From JAEYOM01 sp036260935 (GTDB lineage Bacteria; Bacillota; Clostridia; Acetivibrionales; DTU013): a stretch of 64,000 nt of DNA. A program made the translations under genes and the position numbers. The stretch lies in the NCBI GenBank assembly GCA_036260935.1, contig DATALQ010000027.1:78719-142718 (forward strand), written 5' to 3'. Below are positions 34,313-43,088 of the stretch, piece after piece. The notes beneath the pieces were generated by a model. It did no database searches. It was not told the DNA's origin and saw only the letters and a list, made by a program, of their open reading frames with translations. Each line of letters opens with the position of its first letter. Positions within the stretch are counted from its first letter, which is position 1.

Positions 34313-36081
34313 GAAAGGCTCCTTTCACGAAAAACAGCAATCAGCTCATCGTATTTGTAATTTTCAGCCATCTCTCTTAGCTTTGAAGCCAACTGAGGCC
34401 ATTTACCGGACAACTGGACAATGTATTCGAGCAATTGATCCAAGTCAGCCGACAACGTTGCCTGGAGCATTTTCTCTACCAGCGGTGCGGGGACATCGAG
34501 GATAGTCTTTAATGCAAGTTCGTCTGAAATCTCAATTTTTCCGTTGCTTTTTGAATCCTCATATATATATCGTACATTAAGACATTTTTTTATAGTCTCA
34601 AATATCTCGTTCTCGTTAAAAGGTTTTCGTATGTATTCGGTGGCGCCGACCCTGTAAATATCCTCCTTGAGCTCTTCGAAAGCGCTCGCGGTGATTGATA
34701 TTATGGGGATATTTGTGTCGTTATGCTTTTCACGTATGGTATGGATAACCTCAAAGCCGTCTATTACAGGCATTCGCATATCAAGTGCGATGAGACTCGG
34801 ATTGTATCGTACATATTCCGCAAGTGCCTCTTCACCGTTCGATACTGCCTTGGTGGTAAACCCGACGCCTCTTAAAAGATTTTCAAGGAGCTCGCGGTTT
34901 GCTGCGTTATCATCGGCTATAAGTATGCTTATATTCTCCTGGCCTGGCTGCAGTCCAATGACATGCCTGACTTCAATCTCTTTTCGGGGGCCTGACGCCT
35001 TTGCTTCCGTTATCGGGATTTCAAGCCTGAATTTGCTGCCGTTTCCCAACTTGCTTTCAACAGTTATATCCCCGCCCATCATCAGCGCATACTCCTTGCT
35101 TATGGCAAGTCCGAGCCCGGTTCCTTCCTTTTTATTGAGAACATTCGACGCCTGTTCGAAAGCCTCGAATAAAATGGGTATATCTTCGTCTGAAATCCCC
35201 GCGCCGGTGTCCGATACTTCGGCTATGAGCAGTGCGGTATCACAGCATATCCTTTTGAGGTCAAATTCAAGAGCTATTCCTCCATTTTCGGTAAACTTGA
35301 TTGCATTGCCCAGCAGATTTATTATTATCTGTTTCAGCTTGTTTTTATCTGCAGAAATGAAATGCGGCAAATCATCCGGCACTTTAACGGTAAACCTGAG
35401 GCCCTTGCTTTTTGCACGAAGCTGGAACATGTCCTTTATATCGAATATCAACGTATACAGGTCGAAATTGATCGTATTCAATTCTATCCTGCCGGCTTCA
35501 ATTTTCGACATTTCGAGAACTTCATTGATGAGGTTTAGCAGGTGGTCTCCGCTCCTTTTTATTATACCGAGGTTACGCCGCTGAGAAGCTGTAAGCTTCT
35601 GATCCCGCAGCATCAGTTCCGAAAAACCCAGGATAGCATTCATCGGAGTACGGATTTCATGTGTAACATTTGCCAGAAAAGAACTTTTGGCGGAGTTTGC
35701 TGCTTCAGCGGCTTCTTTTGCCCTGCGCAGCTCATCGGCCGAATCTATCAGAGCCTGCTGGGCCTGGAGGCGCTCGGCTATTTCAAATGTTAGCCTGTTA
35801 TTTGCCTTGATAAGCTCAGAGGTTCTTTCCTTGACTCTTTGCTCCAGTTCGAGGTGTGACAGCCTCAATTCCTCTTCAGCCTGCCTAAGCTCGGTATTTG
35901 AATCGATCAATTCCTGCGAGCTGAGCTCGAGGGAGCGTTCGATGATCATACGATCCATGTCGAAACCGTAATATGCTTCGTTAACCGCATCGAGAAATTG
36001 TTGTAGCTCCTCCGAGGCCGGAATATCATTGACGGAATATTTTTTCAACTGCCGCTTTAGCAAACTGTGCAGTGCCCTCAT
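34309..36081 (-). CDS. Soluble hybrid histidine kinase with receiver and C-terminal helical domain
   Basis: A 590-residue cytoplasmic hybrid kinase. No membrane segment is seen. The first about 120 residues are a long coiled coil (SLELSSQELIDSNTEL...). HisKA follows with THEIRTPMNA (His near 142), then HATPase_c (NLLGNAIKFT, DTGAGIS, GTGLGLAI) and a receiver domain (LIADDNAANREL, Asp in LIALDMRMPVIDG). The final about 75 residues are a helical tail that could be a phosphotransfer-like or dimer domain. The gene lies two bases after the FIST gene and overlaps the HD-GYP gene, so signal should flow FIST to kinase to HD-GYP. Confidence 0.92.
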   Translation of the reverse strand: MRALHSLLKRQLKKYSVNDIPASEELQQFLDAVNEAYYGFDMDRMIIERSLELSSQELIDSNTELRQAEEELRLSHLELEQRVKERTSELIKANNRLTFEIAERLQAQQALIDSADELRRAKEAAEAANSAKSSFLANVTHEIRTPMNAILGFSELMLRDQKLTASQRRNLGIIKRSGDHLLNLINEVLEMSKIEAGRIELNTINFDLYTLIFDIKDMFQLRAKSKGLRFTVKVPDDLPHFISADKNKLKQIIINLLGNAIKFTENGGIALEFDLKRICCDTALLIAEVSDTGAGISDEDIPILFEAFEQASNVLNKKEGTGLGLAISKEYALMMGGDITVESKLGNGSKFRLEIPITEAKASGPRKEIEVRHVIGLQPGQENISILIADDNAANRELLENLLRGVGFTTKAVSNGEEALAEYVRYNPSLIALDMRMPVIDGFEVIHTIREKHNDTNIPIISITASAFEELKEDIYRVGATEYIRKPFNENEIFETIKKCLNVRYIYEDSKSNGKIEISDELALKTILDVPAPLVEKMLQATLSADLDQLLEYIVQLSGKWPQLASKLREMAENYKYDELIAVFRERSLS

Positions 36082-36083
36082 CC

Positions 36084-37250
36084 CTAGACCTCCGAGATCG
36101 TGGTAATGGTCATTGTCTCATTGTGCAGAGCGCATTTGTATCCGACATCGTAGGGTGAGAACTCTCCGTATGAGAAAAAACCTGTCAATACAGTATTTTC
36201 ACCAAAGACTTCACTCACGCACTCCACCTCTTCTTCGGTTCTCTGGCGGAGCACCAGCATACGCCCGTAGCAGGTGATAAGGAATGCCAGTTGAGGCGGA
36301 TTTCCATTGACATATTCCAGACATTTTTGGGCTGCTTCGGACGAAGCAGTTATCAATCTTTCGATATTCGCTTTCATAAGACGTGCCTTCGCCCCTTCAG
36401 GTATATCGCCTGCGTAGGAAACGCTCTGGTCGTTTTCGTTTATAGCATGCAGCGACCGCACTATTATCGGATCATTGTCTCCGGTGTGTATGCCCACCGG
36501 AAACTGTAAGCCTGAGGTCGGAAGATCCGCTGCAAGGTCGCCGAGGTATTTCTTGTACAGCGCAAGGGCGGGCTGACCGTCAAATTCATACAGCACGTTG
36601 CCCTTGGAACGTGTGATTTTTCTTTCGGGACCGAACTGATCCCAGCCCCCGCGGGAGCTGTAGGATATCTCAAGCTGACTGCCGTACAATCCAACTGCCG
36701 CAATTGTGTTCCTCGCCGGTTTACTGTCCAGAAACACCAAAGTCTCTTGATAATTTGAACTGTCGCTGGACATTCCACCTGTGATACCGACGGAATCGGG
36801 AAGATGGCTCGAAAGCCCTCTGAGAAGTTCACTGCCGTTTACATTCATACCCTCCGATAAAACCAACACATGTACAAGCTTGTCTTCAGTTCCGGCGATA
36901 CTGCCAGAGAGAGCGGCCGGGAGGGCATTCGCAAGCAACTCGCCTGCTCGCAGACTGTCGCCGGCTTCCGAAAGATTAATCAAAGCGCCTTTTATTTTGC
37001 TCTTTTCAAAATATATTGCCGTCAGGCACAAGGAGTCTTCCAATACCTGACTTCCCTTTATGCTGCCGGCAGTAGAACAACCAAGAAGATTAGCACCTGG
37101 ATACATCGACTTTACCTGCCTGAGAAGGTCGGAATCCTTTATAAGGGATAGCCCCCCGAAAACAAGAACAAGCTGTGCATTATCGCCAAGAGCGGGTATC
37201 TTATTGTCCCAGCCGTTTGTTCGGGTGAATACCTTTTGCTCTAGCTTCAT
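36084..37250 (-). CDS. FIST-domain sensor protein
   Basis: A 388-residue protein with FIST_N (about 25-220, containing GCSTAGSI near residue 60 and GGMSSDSS near 170) and FIST_C (about 230-375, GFFSYGEF near 358). FIST domains sense small ligands, perhaps amino acids, and are commonly fused to or encoded beside kinases. ATG 37250 follows AAAGGAG; the frame to 37319 is not used. It is the first gene of the FIST-kinase-HD-GYP operon and is divergent from a PAS kinase gene, with a 220-base shared promoter region. Confidence 0.92.
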   Translation of the reverse strand: MKLEQKVFTRTNGWDNKIPALGDNAQLVLVFGGLSLIKDSDLLRQVKSMYPGANLLGCSTAGSIKGSQVLEDSLCLTAIYFEKSKIKGALINLSEAGDSLRAGELLANALPAALSGSIAGTEDKLVHVLVLSEGMNVNGSELLRGLSSHLPDSVGITGGMSSDSSNYQETLVFLDSKPARNTIAAVGLYGSQLEISYSSRGGWDQFGPERKITRSKGNVLYEFDGQPALALYKKYLGDLAADLPTSGLQFPVGIHTGDNDPIIVRSLHAINENDQSVSYAGDIPEGAKARLMKANIERLITASSEAAQKCLEYVNGNPPQLAFLITCYGRMLVLRQRTEEEVECVSEVFGENTVLTGFFSYGEFSPYDVGYKCALHNETMTITTISEV

Positions 37251-37470
37251 GATTATTCTCCTTTTTTCGATTATTTTACATATTATTATCGTAACACCCA
37301 TAATTATCTTTTTCAACACTAATAATTCAACGATTACCCCAGAAAAATGGGATATTTGTTCGAATTATTTTGTTTGGTTATGTACACTAATAATGTAAAT
37401 ATATATGGAAAATTGTATTTATTTCATATACAATACAATTGTCGGGCTAATGGCCAGGGAGGGATCGTAC

Positions 37471-39156
37471 ATGAATACCGGTAATATTGACGGATTTCAT
37501 GGAGAAATGTGCGCCGGAGCAACAGATAAATTCAATTGCATAGAAAAAATTTTTGGGGATAACAAGGCTGGCATGGCAATTATCAGTATGCCTGACCTTA
37601 TATTGCTTAAAACTAATCAAATGCATATTGCCTACCTCGAAGAGCCTTATAATAAAATCGATCAAATAACCGGGAAATGCCTTAAGGATATTGCCGGGCC
37701 ATGGAGCAGACACCTTAACAAAAAGGATATGGATGATCTTATACGGGAACACAAGGTGAAATATCTGCTGGAAGTCAAAATGAAAATGAAAGATGGTCAG
37801 GAGAAATATTTCAATAATATTCTCTCACCGGTGGAAGAGGATGGGGAGACAAGATATATACTCTCGATACTAATGGATGTAACCGAGAAGGTACAATGCA
37901 GGCAACAAATACAAATGGCCGCACAGACGATACAACTGGAGAAGGAAGAGCTTGAAGCGGTCATAGATAATTTGAATGACGCCATATTTATTTTCAGGAA
38001 TGAGAAACTATATCTGCAAAATAGTGTAAGTAAAAAATATTTCGGCGGTCACAAAATCGAAATTCCTAAAGATATATACGATGCCGCCAGATTTTACAAC
38101 AGCCAGGGAGAACGGCTTACTTACGAAAGAATGCCGCTGAACAGGATGCTTGACGGTGAAGGCAGTTTGAAAGAGGATGTGCTGATGGAGTGTGATGGTG
38201 ATATAAAATACCTTACCATTACAGGTACTTCACTACCCGATAAAGAAGGCAGACCGTCTCTGCATATTGTGAACTGCAGGGATGCCACGGACAGGGCACT
38301 CAGCTTTCTGACGATCATGGAACAAAAGAAACAGCTCGATCAGGAATTGGAGGCGGAAAGATACAGGGCGGAATTGCTGAAAACAAAGATGCAGGAAAAC
38401 GAGTCCTTCTTTTCTTATATATCGCATGAATTCAGAACACCACTGACAGTTATAAATTCAGCGCTGCAGGCGCTCGATTTCACATGCCGGAACGAATTGC
38501 CCCCGAAGGCTGAAAAATATCTTAACAGTATTAGACAGAACTCATATAGGCTTTTGAGGCTGATGAACAATATTTTGGATCTGAACAGGGCGGAAGCGGG
38601 GTTTTTGAAGGCTTACAGCGTGAAAACGGATGCCGTTGCCCTGACTAAGAATATAGTCGATTCGGTCACTATTTACGCCAAGCAAAAAGATATCGACTTG
38701 AATTTCATATCGCGCTTCAAATCAATGGACGCAGTTCTCGATCAGACCAAATACGAGCGCATATTGTTGAACTTGCTGTCAAATGCGGTTAAGTTCACAC
38801 CACCCGGAAAATCTATCTTTGTCAATATTTCTTTCAGAGATGGGAATATGATTCTGAAAGTGCGCGATGAAGGCGTTGGAATACCTGCAGACAAGCAAAA
38901 GGAGCTTTTCAATCGTTACAGTCAGGTCAGCAATGACCTTACACGTCCGTCGGAAGGCGCGGGGATAGGCCTTTCTCTTGTGAAGCAGCTTGTGATGTCC
39001 ATGAACGGCGACATCAGGCTGGAAAGCTGTGAGGGTAAGGGAAGTACCTTTACCGTCTCATTACCTGTTGAAAAACCGAAGGAAATAAATGAAACGGCCA
39101 TCACTGCAATAAATCTGGGGAGCTATGCGGAATCTGCCAGAATAGAGTTCTCATAA
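37471..39156 (+). CDS. PAS-domain sensor histidine kinase, soluble
   Basis: A 561-residue kinase with no membrane segment. Two PAS-like sensory regions (about 15-145 and 165-275) are followed by a coiled coil, then HisKA (ISHEFRTPLT, His near 320) and HATPase_c (NLLSNAVKFTP, DEGVGIP, EGAGIGLSL). It lacks a receiver domain. ATG 37471 is used because AGGGAGGG lies seven bases upstream; the open frame begins at 37405. Being divergent from the FIST operon, it may feed into the same HD-GYP output, but no partner regulator is adjacent. A weak hairpin follows the stop. Confidence 0.88.
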   Translation: MNTGNIDGFHGEMCAGATDKFNCIEKIFGDNKAGMAIISMPDLILLKTNQMHIAYLEEPYNKIDQITGKCLKDIAGPWSRHLNKKDMDDLIREHKVKYLLEVKMKMKDGQEKYFNNILSPVEEDGETRYILSILMDVTEKVQCRQQIQMAAQTIQLEKEELEAVIDNLNDAIFIFRNEKLYLQNSVSKKYFGGHKIEIPKDIYDAARFYNSQGERLTYERMPLNRMLDGEGSLKEDVLMECDGDIKYLTITGTSLPDKEGRPSLHIVNCRDATDRALSFLTIMEQKKQLDQELEAERYRAELLKTKMQENESFFSYISHEFRTPLTVINSALQALDFTCRNELPPKAEKYLNSIRQNSYRLLRLMNNILDLNRAEAGFLKAYSVKTDAVALTKNIVDSVTIYAKQKDIDLNFISRFKSMDAVLDQTKYERILLNLLSNAVKFTPPGKSIFVNISFRDGNMILKVRDEGVGIPADKQKELFNRYSQVSNDLTRPSEGAGIGLSLVKQLVMSMNGDIRLESCEGKGSTFTVSLPVEKPKEINETAITAINLGSYAESARIEFS

Positions 39157-39175
39157 AATCTGATCCGGATTTTAT
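39153..39175 (+). terminator. Weak hairpin after PAS kinase
   Basis: ATAAAATC and GATTTTAT form an 8-bp stem with a 7-nt loop, overlapping the stop codon and followed by CAATTTG. It is weak as a terminator. Confidence 0.4.
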
Positions 39176-39249
39176 CAATTTGCATGACATGCACCGACTG
39201 TGGGTATAAAATAAATTGAAAGATATTAAGCCTATTTGGAGGTATCAGC

Positions 39250-40245
39250 ATGTCATACGTACCGGATGATGGAAGATACGACACAATGAAATACAACCGT
39301 TGCGGAAAAAGCGGTCTTAAGCTGCCTGCAATTTCTCTCGGCTTCTGGCATAACTTCGGTGGGGCTGACCCGATCGAAAATGGAAGATCCATAGTCAGAC
39401 GCACTTTCGATCTGGGGATTACCCACTTCGACCTCGCAAACAATTACGGCCCGCCGGCGGGCAGTGCGGAAGAAAGCTTCGGCAGGATACTCGAAGCTGA
39501 CTTCCGGTCTCACCGGGATGAGATGATCATATCGACAAAAGCCGGGTATTATATGTGGCCCGGGCCCTATGGCGATTGGGGTTCAAGGAAATACCTGATT
39601 TCGAGCCTCGATCAAAGTCTTAAGAGGATGGGGCTCGATTATGTAGACATATTTTATCATCACAGGCCCGACCCCGAAACTCCGCTCGAAGAGACCATGG
39701 GTGCTCTGGATGCTATAGTCCGCCAGGGAAAAGCTTTGTATATAGGCCTGTCGAATTACAGACCGCCCGAGATGGAAAGGGCCGCAGGGATATTGAAGCA
39801 GCTTGGAACACCATGTATCATACACCAGCCAAATTACAACATGTTCACGCGCTGGATTGAAGACGGGCTGCTTGATCTGCTCGAAAAGGAAGGCATAGGT
39901 TCTATCGTCTTCTCTCCATTGGCTCAGGGGCTTCTTACAAACAAATACCTCGAGGGCATACCAGCCGATTCCAGAGCTGCAGGACACAGCATTTTCCTGA
40001 AGGCCGACAACATAACCGAAGAGGTCGTTGCCAAAGCAGCGAAATTGAACAAAATCGCTCGTGAAAGGAATCAAACGCTGGCTCAGATGGCACTCGCCTG
40101 GGTACTGCGGGGAGGACGAGTGACTTCCGCCCTGATTGGAGCAAGCAAGCCGAGCCAGGTGGAGGATTGCGTCAACGCGCTGAAAAATCTAGAGTTCAGA
40201 GGGGATGAACTGGACAGTATAGACGCCGTTCTGAGGGGTGAATGA
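39250..40245 (+). CDS. Aldo-keto reductase, YghZ/L-glyceraldehyde-3-phosphate reductase-like
   Basis: A 331-residue AKR-family TIM barrel. Catalytic residues are visible: Asp and Tyr in FDLANNYGPPAGSAE (near residues 59-64), Lys in ISTKAG (near 97) and His in IFYHHR (near 138). NADPH-binding residues lie in ALIGASKPSQVEDCV (near 296). The GPPAGSAEE loop matches the YghZ/Gpr group that reduces L-glyceraldehyde 3-phosphate or similar aldehydes. GGAGGTATCAGC precedes the ATG. A GH105-type gene follows 51 bases later, suggesting joint use of plant-sugar products. Confidence 0.9.
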   Translation: MSYVPDDGRYDTMKYNRCGKSGLKLPAISLGFWHNFGGADPIENGRSIVRRTFDLGITHFDLANNYGPPAGSAEESFGRILEADFRSHRDEMIISTKAGYYMWPGPYGDWGSRKYLISSLDQSLKRMGLDYVDIFYHHRPDPETPLEETMGALDAIVRQGKALYIGLSNYRPPEMERAAGILKQLGTPCIIHQPNYNMFTRWIEDGLLDLLEKEGIGSIVFSPLAQGLLTNKYLEGIPADSRAAGHSIFLKADNITEEVVAKAAKLNKIARERNQTLAQMALAWVLRGGRVTSALIGASKPSQVEDCVNALKNLEFRGDELDSIDAVLRGE

Positions 40246-40296
40246 GCTGCAGCATCCGCCTCTGTTTAGTGGACTGATTTTAAGGGCAGGTGTATT

Positions 40297-41274
40297 ATGA
40301 TTGAAAACAATGAGAAAATAGACAAGGTTAAAAAAGCGCTTTTATGCATGCAGCGGCATTCGTGGGAACAGGGGACTGCGGCGCAGGCTTTCCTGGAAAT
40401 GGGGGAATACGACACCGCGATCCTCATGGCAAAGGAAGCGGTGGTCAGACAGTTGGATGACGGAAGGCTTGGCGTAATGAATAACACCTCTGCCGTAACG
40501 GATCCGGCTTCAGTCGGGGAGGCGCTGCTGTTTGCGGCAAGGTCGACGGGGGAGACGGAACTTGCGGATGCGGCAGGCAAGATGCTCGATTATCTGCTCC
40601 ATAAGGCGCCGAGAGCGGAGAATGGTGCCATAATGCATCTGAATGACAAACCAGAGGTATGGGTCGACTCATTTTACATGTCTCCGCCGTTCCTGGCGGC
40701 AACCGGCCATTCCCGGGAAGCGTTCAGCCAGATCAAGCTGTACAGGGAGCTGCTGCTCGACAGTGGAAAAAGGGTCTTCTCGCATATTTGGAATGATAGA
40801 ACCAAAAGCTTTACCAGAAAGGATTTCTGGGGAGTGGGAAACGGATGGGCGCTTGCTGGAATGACAAGGGTGATGAGGAAACTCCCGGAAACGATGCAGT
40901 ATGAGAAAAACTTGCTGGCAGGCTATATCCATGAGGCGCTTGACGGATGTATCGCATATATGCGTGAAGATGGGCTTTTTCATGACGTCATCGACGATCA
41001 CTCGGCCTTCGTTGAGACAAATACTTCACAGATGATGGCCTATACGATCTATAGAGGCATTTCGGGAGGCTGGCTCGACGGCTCATACAGGGCTTATGCC
41101 GATAAGATGCGCGATGCGGCAAACGATAAAGTCGATAGTTACGGACTGGTTCAAGGCGTGTGCGGTTCTCCGGCTTTCAACAGCCCGGGGACAGCTCCGG
41201 AAGGTCAGTCGTTCTATCTGCTGATGGAGACGGCGGCTTATGATTTCTATCGCGGCAGGCAGCAGCAGTTATAA
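40297..41274 (+). CDS. GH105/GH88-type unsaturated glucuronyl or rhamnogalacturonyl hydrolase
   Basis: A 325-residue (alpha/alpha)6-barrel glycosidase-like protein. The conserved Asp in PEVWVDSFYMSPPFLA (near residue 128), the segment FWGVGNGWALAG (near 182) and the late GSPAFNSPGTAPEGQSF are typical of GH105/GH88 hydrolases, which hydrate the double bond of unsaturated uronic sugars made by lyases. No signal peptide is present, so it works in the cytoplasm on imported oligosaccharides. It is a little shorter than usual GH105 (about 350-380). It is downstream of the AKR gene in the same direction. Confidence 0.85.
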   Translation: MIENNEKIDKVKKALLCMQRHSWEQGTAAQAFLEMGEYDTAILMAKEAVVRQLDDGRLGVMNNTSAVTDPASVGEALLFAARSTGETELADAAGKMLDYLLHKAPRAENGAIMHLNDKPEVWVDSFYMSPPFLAATGHSREAFSQIKLYRELLLDSGKRVFSHIWNDRTKSFTRKDFWGVGNGWALAGMTRVMRKLPETMQYEKNLLAGYIHEALDGCIAYMREDGLFHDVIDDHSAFVETNTSQMMAYTIYRGISGGWLDGSYRAYADKMRDAANDKVDSYGLVQGVCGSPAFNSPGTAPEGQSFYLLMETAAYDFYRGRQQQL

Positions 41275-41304
41275 AAAACTCACTTATAAAAACCGGGAAT
41301 ATAC

Positions 41305-41334
41305 TTGACAAAGCTATATGGTGTAATGTAATAT
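41305..41334 (+). promoter_or_regulatory. Promoter of tRNA-Tyr
   Basis: TTGACA (41305-41310), an 18-bp spacer and TAATAT (41329-41334). It lies 39 bases upstream of the mature tRNA. Confidence 0.75.
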
Positions 41335-41373
41335 ATAACATGCGCCGGTCAAAGAAGGCCGGCTGCATTATAT

Positions 41374-41459
41374 GGAGGGGTTCCCGAGCGGCCAAAGGGG
41401 GCAGACTGTAAATCTGTTATCTGACGATTTCGATGGTTCGAATCCATCCCCCTCCACCA
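41374..41459 (+). tRNA. tRNA-Tyr (GTA)
   Basis: A long (86-nt) class II tRNA. The acceptor stem GGAGGGG pairs with CCCCTCC, the anticodon stem/loop CAGACTGTAAATCTG carries GTA, the long variable arm is TATCTGACGATTTCGA-like and the T-arm is GGTTCGAATCC. CCA is encoded. Confidence 0.94.
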
Positions 41460-41468
41460 CAATTTGTC

Positions 41469-41497
41469 TGAAAAGCCTTGCGTAGCAAGGCTTTTCA
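41469..41497 (+). terminator. Terminator after tRNA-Tyr
   Basis: A perfect 12-bp stem TGAAAAGCCTTG / CAAGGCTTTTCA with loop CGTAG, followed by GCGTTTT. It also lies just beyond the end of the convergent GtrA gene. Confidence 0.85.
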
Positions 41498-41509
41498 GCG
41501 TTTTAAGGG

Positions 41510-41959
41510 TTATTTGTATATTATCTTCTTATATATAATGAAGTTCCAGCTGACCACCGCGCCGATCGCGAATACCTTGGCGAACATATACTGCATTGAG
41601 AGAAAGCCGGTCAGTAGGTACATTATGAGGTCCGAAGCGCCAAGGTTGACCAGGTACAGTACAAGATACATGGGGAGCTGCCTGCTGAGCTTCATTTTTG
41701 ACCTGAACGACCAAAGCCTGTTCATGAGAAAATTGAACCAGAAGACTATGGATAAAGCGAAAGTGTTTGATACGACAATCGACAGGCGGGCAATATCCTT
41801 GAAAAGGTACAGCAGCGTAAACTCGATTGCCGCGCTGCTGAACCCTGTCACAAGATAACGCCCCGCCTGACCGATAGTATCGGGTGTCAGATACTTTCCG
41901 AGGTACTTCGTTTTTTTCAGTTTTTCCATTACAAAGCTGTCACTTAAGTGATTACTCAT
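41510..41959 (-). CDS. GtrA-family membrane protein
   Basis: A 149-residue protein with four transmembrane helices and the GtrA/DPMS pattern: RYLVTGFSSAAIEF at the first helix, FWFNFLMNRLWSF in the loop, and a C-terminal VVSWNFIIYKKIIY. GtrA proteins help move lipid-linked sugars across the membrane or assist glycosyltransferases. There is no Shine-Dalgarno sequence before the ATG. A good promoter (TTGAGC, 18 bp, TATAAT) ends only 8 bases from it, so the mRNA may be leaderless. The promoter overlaps the 3' end of the upstream gene. Confidence 0.87.
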   Translation of the reverse strand: MSNHLSDSFVMEKLKKTKYLGKYLTPDTIGQAGRYLVTGFSSAAIEFTLLYLFKDIARLSIVVSNTFALSIVFWFNFLMNRLWSFRSKMKLSRQLPMYLVLYLVNLGASDLIMYLLTGFLSMQYMFAKVFAIGAVVSWNFIIYKKIIYK

Positions 41960-41967
41960 ATTTCACG

Positions 41968-41997
41968 ATTATAGCATATTCCCGTTGTACAGCTCAA
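41968..41997 (-). promoter_or_regulatory. Promoter of GtrA gene
   Basis: On the reverse strand TTGAGC (41992-41997), an 18-bp spacer and TATAAT (41968-41973). The start codon of the gene follows 8 bases after the -10 box. Confidence 0.6.
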
Positions 41998-42917
41998 ACA
42001 GCCGGCTGTTTCTCAAGCAGCGGAACAATATGCTCATCTATATCCTTCTCGTTCTTCGGTTTCTCCACATTGTCGTAAAGCGACCAGTTCTCCGTATGTA
42101 TCACTGTCTCGCCCGGATCGAGCAGAGTAATCGGGCTCAGGGATTCCATCTCCATAAACCTGGCGTTCGTATATGTTTCGTAGGAGCAGTTGTTGTCGGG
42201 GTACTCCATATCGATATCATGGTTGAATTTTAAAACAAAAAGGTGGCCATGATTTGCATAAGCGGCCCAACCCGATTCATTCGGCAGTCCGATCTTGAAT
42301 GCAGAGTCGGCCTTTTCGCTCTGGGACAGCAAAATGTATTTATCACCCCAATGAACACGCTTATCGTTCATTTTTGTATAGGGCCAAAGCGAGATACTGC
42401 CGTTTGACAGCAGTCCGGTCTCACGCGCATTGAGCGGAATTACACCGACTCCTCCTGCGGCCATCATGGAAATTGCCCAGGCTGAGAGTTCGACATCCCA
42501 CATCCCGGTGTTCGTAAGCTTGTGCTGAAGCATGACCTGAGTGCCCTCCGGATCCAGCAGTACTTCCATTTCCTTTCTGATAAGAGTTGCCGGCTCTGCA
42601 TCCTGCGTGAGAACTACTCCGTATTTTTTCTTGCGCCAGCCAACCTTGGTATTATCGGGCTGGTATGTACGTACAGGGTGCTCGGGGCTGTGCCAGAGCC
42701 TGTGGCCTCCGTATATCCTGTAATCTTCTCCGCCGGTTAGTCCAAGGTGTTCCTCGAACTCAACAAATTCATTCTCTTTTCCTTTAAAACCGTACCGTAT
42801 TACTCTGGGCCCTACATCCGTCGTAACTATCAAATCCACTATACCGTTCGATATCTCGATGCAGTTCTTCCAGCCTTTATACTCTGTCTTTGTTATGATT
42901 ACCTCGCCCAAAGCCAT
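41994..42917 (-). CDS. Galactose-mutarotase-fold protein (DUF4380-like)
   Basis: A beta-rich protein of 307 residues. The segment VDLIVTTDVGPRVIRYGFKG near the N-terminus, the GGHRLWHSPE motif (His and Trp near residue 77) and later NARFMEMESLSP are typical of the aldose-1-epimerase-like fold of DUF4380. No enzymatic role is proven for these proteins; a sugar-binding or mutarotase-like role is likely. ATG 42917 has GGAGGG only one base upstream, an unusually short spacing, and a TTG at 42929 is an alternative. It is divergent from dapF. Confidence 0.75.
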   Translation of the reverse strand: MALGEVIITKTEYKGWKNCIEISNGIVDLIVTTDVGPRVIRYGFKGKENEFVEFEEHLGLTGGEDYRIYGGHRLWHSPEHPVRTYQPDNTKVGWRKKKYGVVLTQDAEPATLIRKEMEVLLDPEGTQVMLQHKLTNTGMWDVELSAWAISMMAAGGVGVIPLNARETGLLSNGSISLWPYTKMNDKRVHWGDKYILLSQSEKADSAFKIGLPNESGWAAYANHGHLFVLKFNHDIDMEYPDNNCSYETYTNARFMEMESLSPITLLDPGETVIHTENWSLYDNVEKPKNEKDIDEHIVPLLEKQPAV

Positions 42918-43088
42918 CCCTCCGTTCAAAAAGTAGTATTTTCCATAATATTATATATAATACGCGCTATGTTCACAACAAATAAAGTAAAAGGGAAGTG
43001 AGCAAAATGACAATTTGAAAATAAAATGTTGTTAAGAGATAAATATATGTTATAATATTTGCAAGATTTAAAGCTGGAGGTTGCAAAA

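Noticed and set aside
34667..35584. 305-codon plus-strand frame opposite the hybrid kinase
   Set aside because: Antisense to a complete kinase with all catalytic motifs; no ribosome site and Ser/Leu-rich noise composition.
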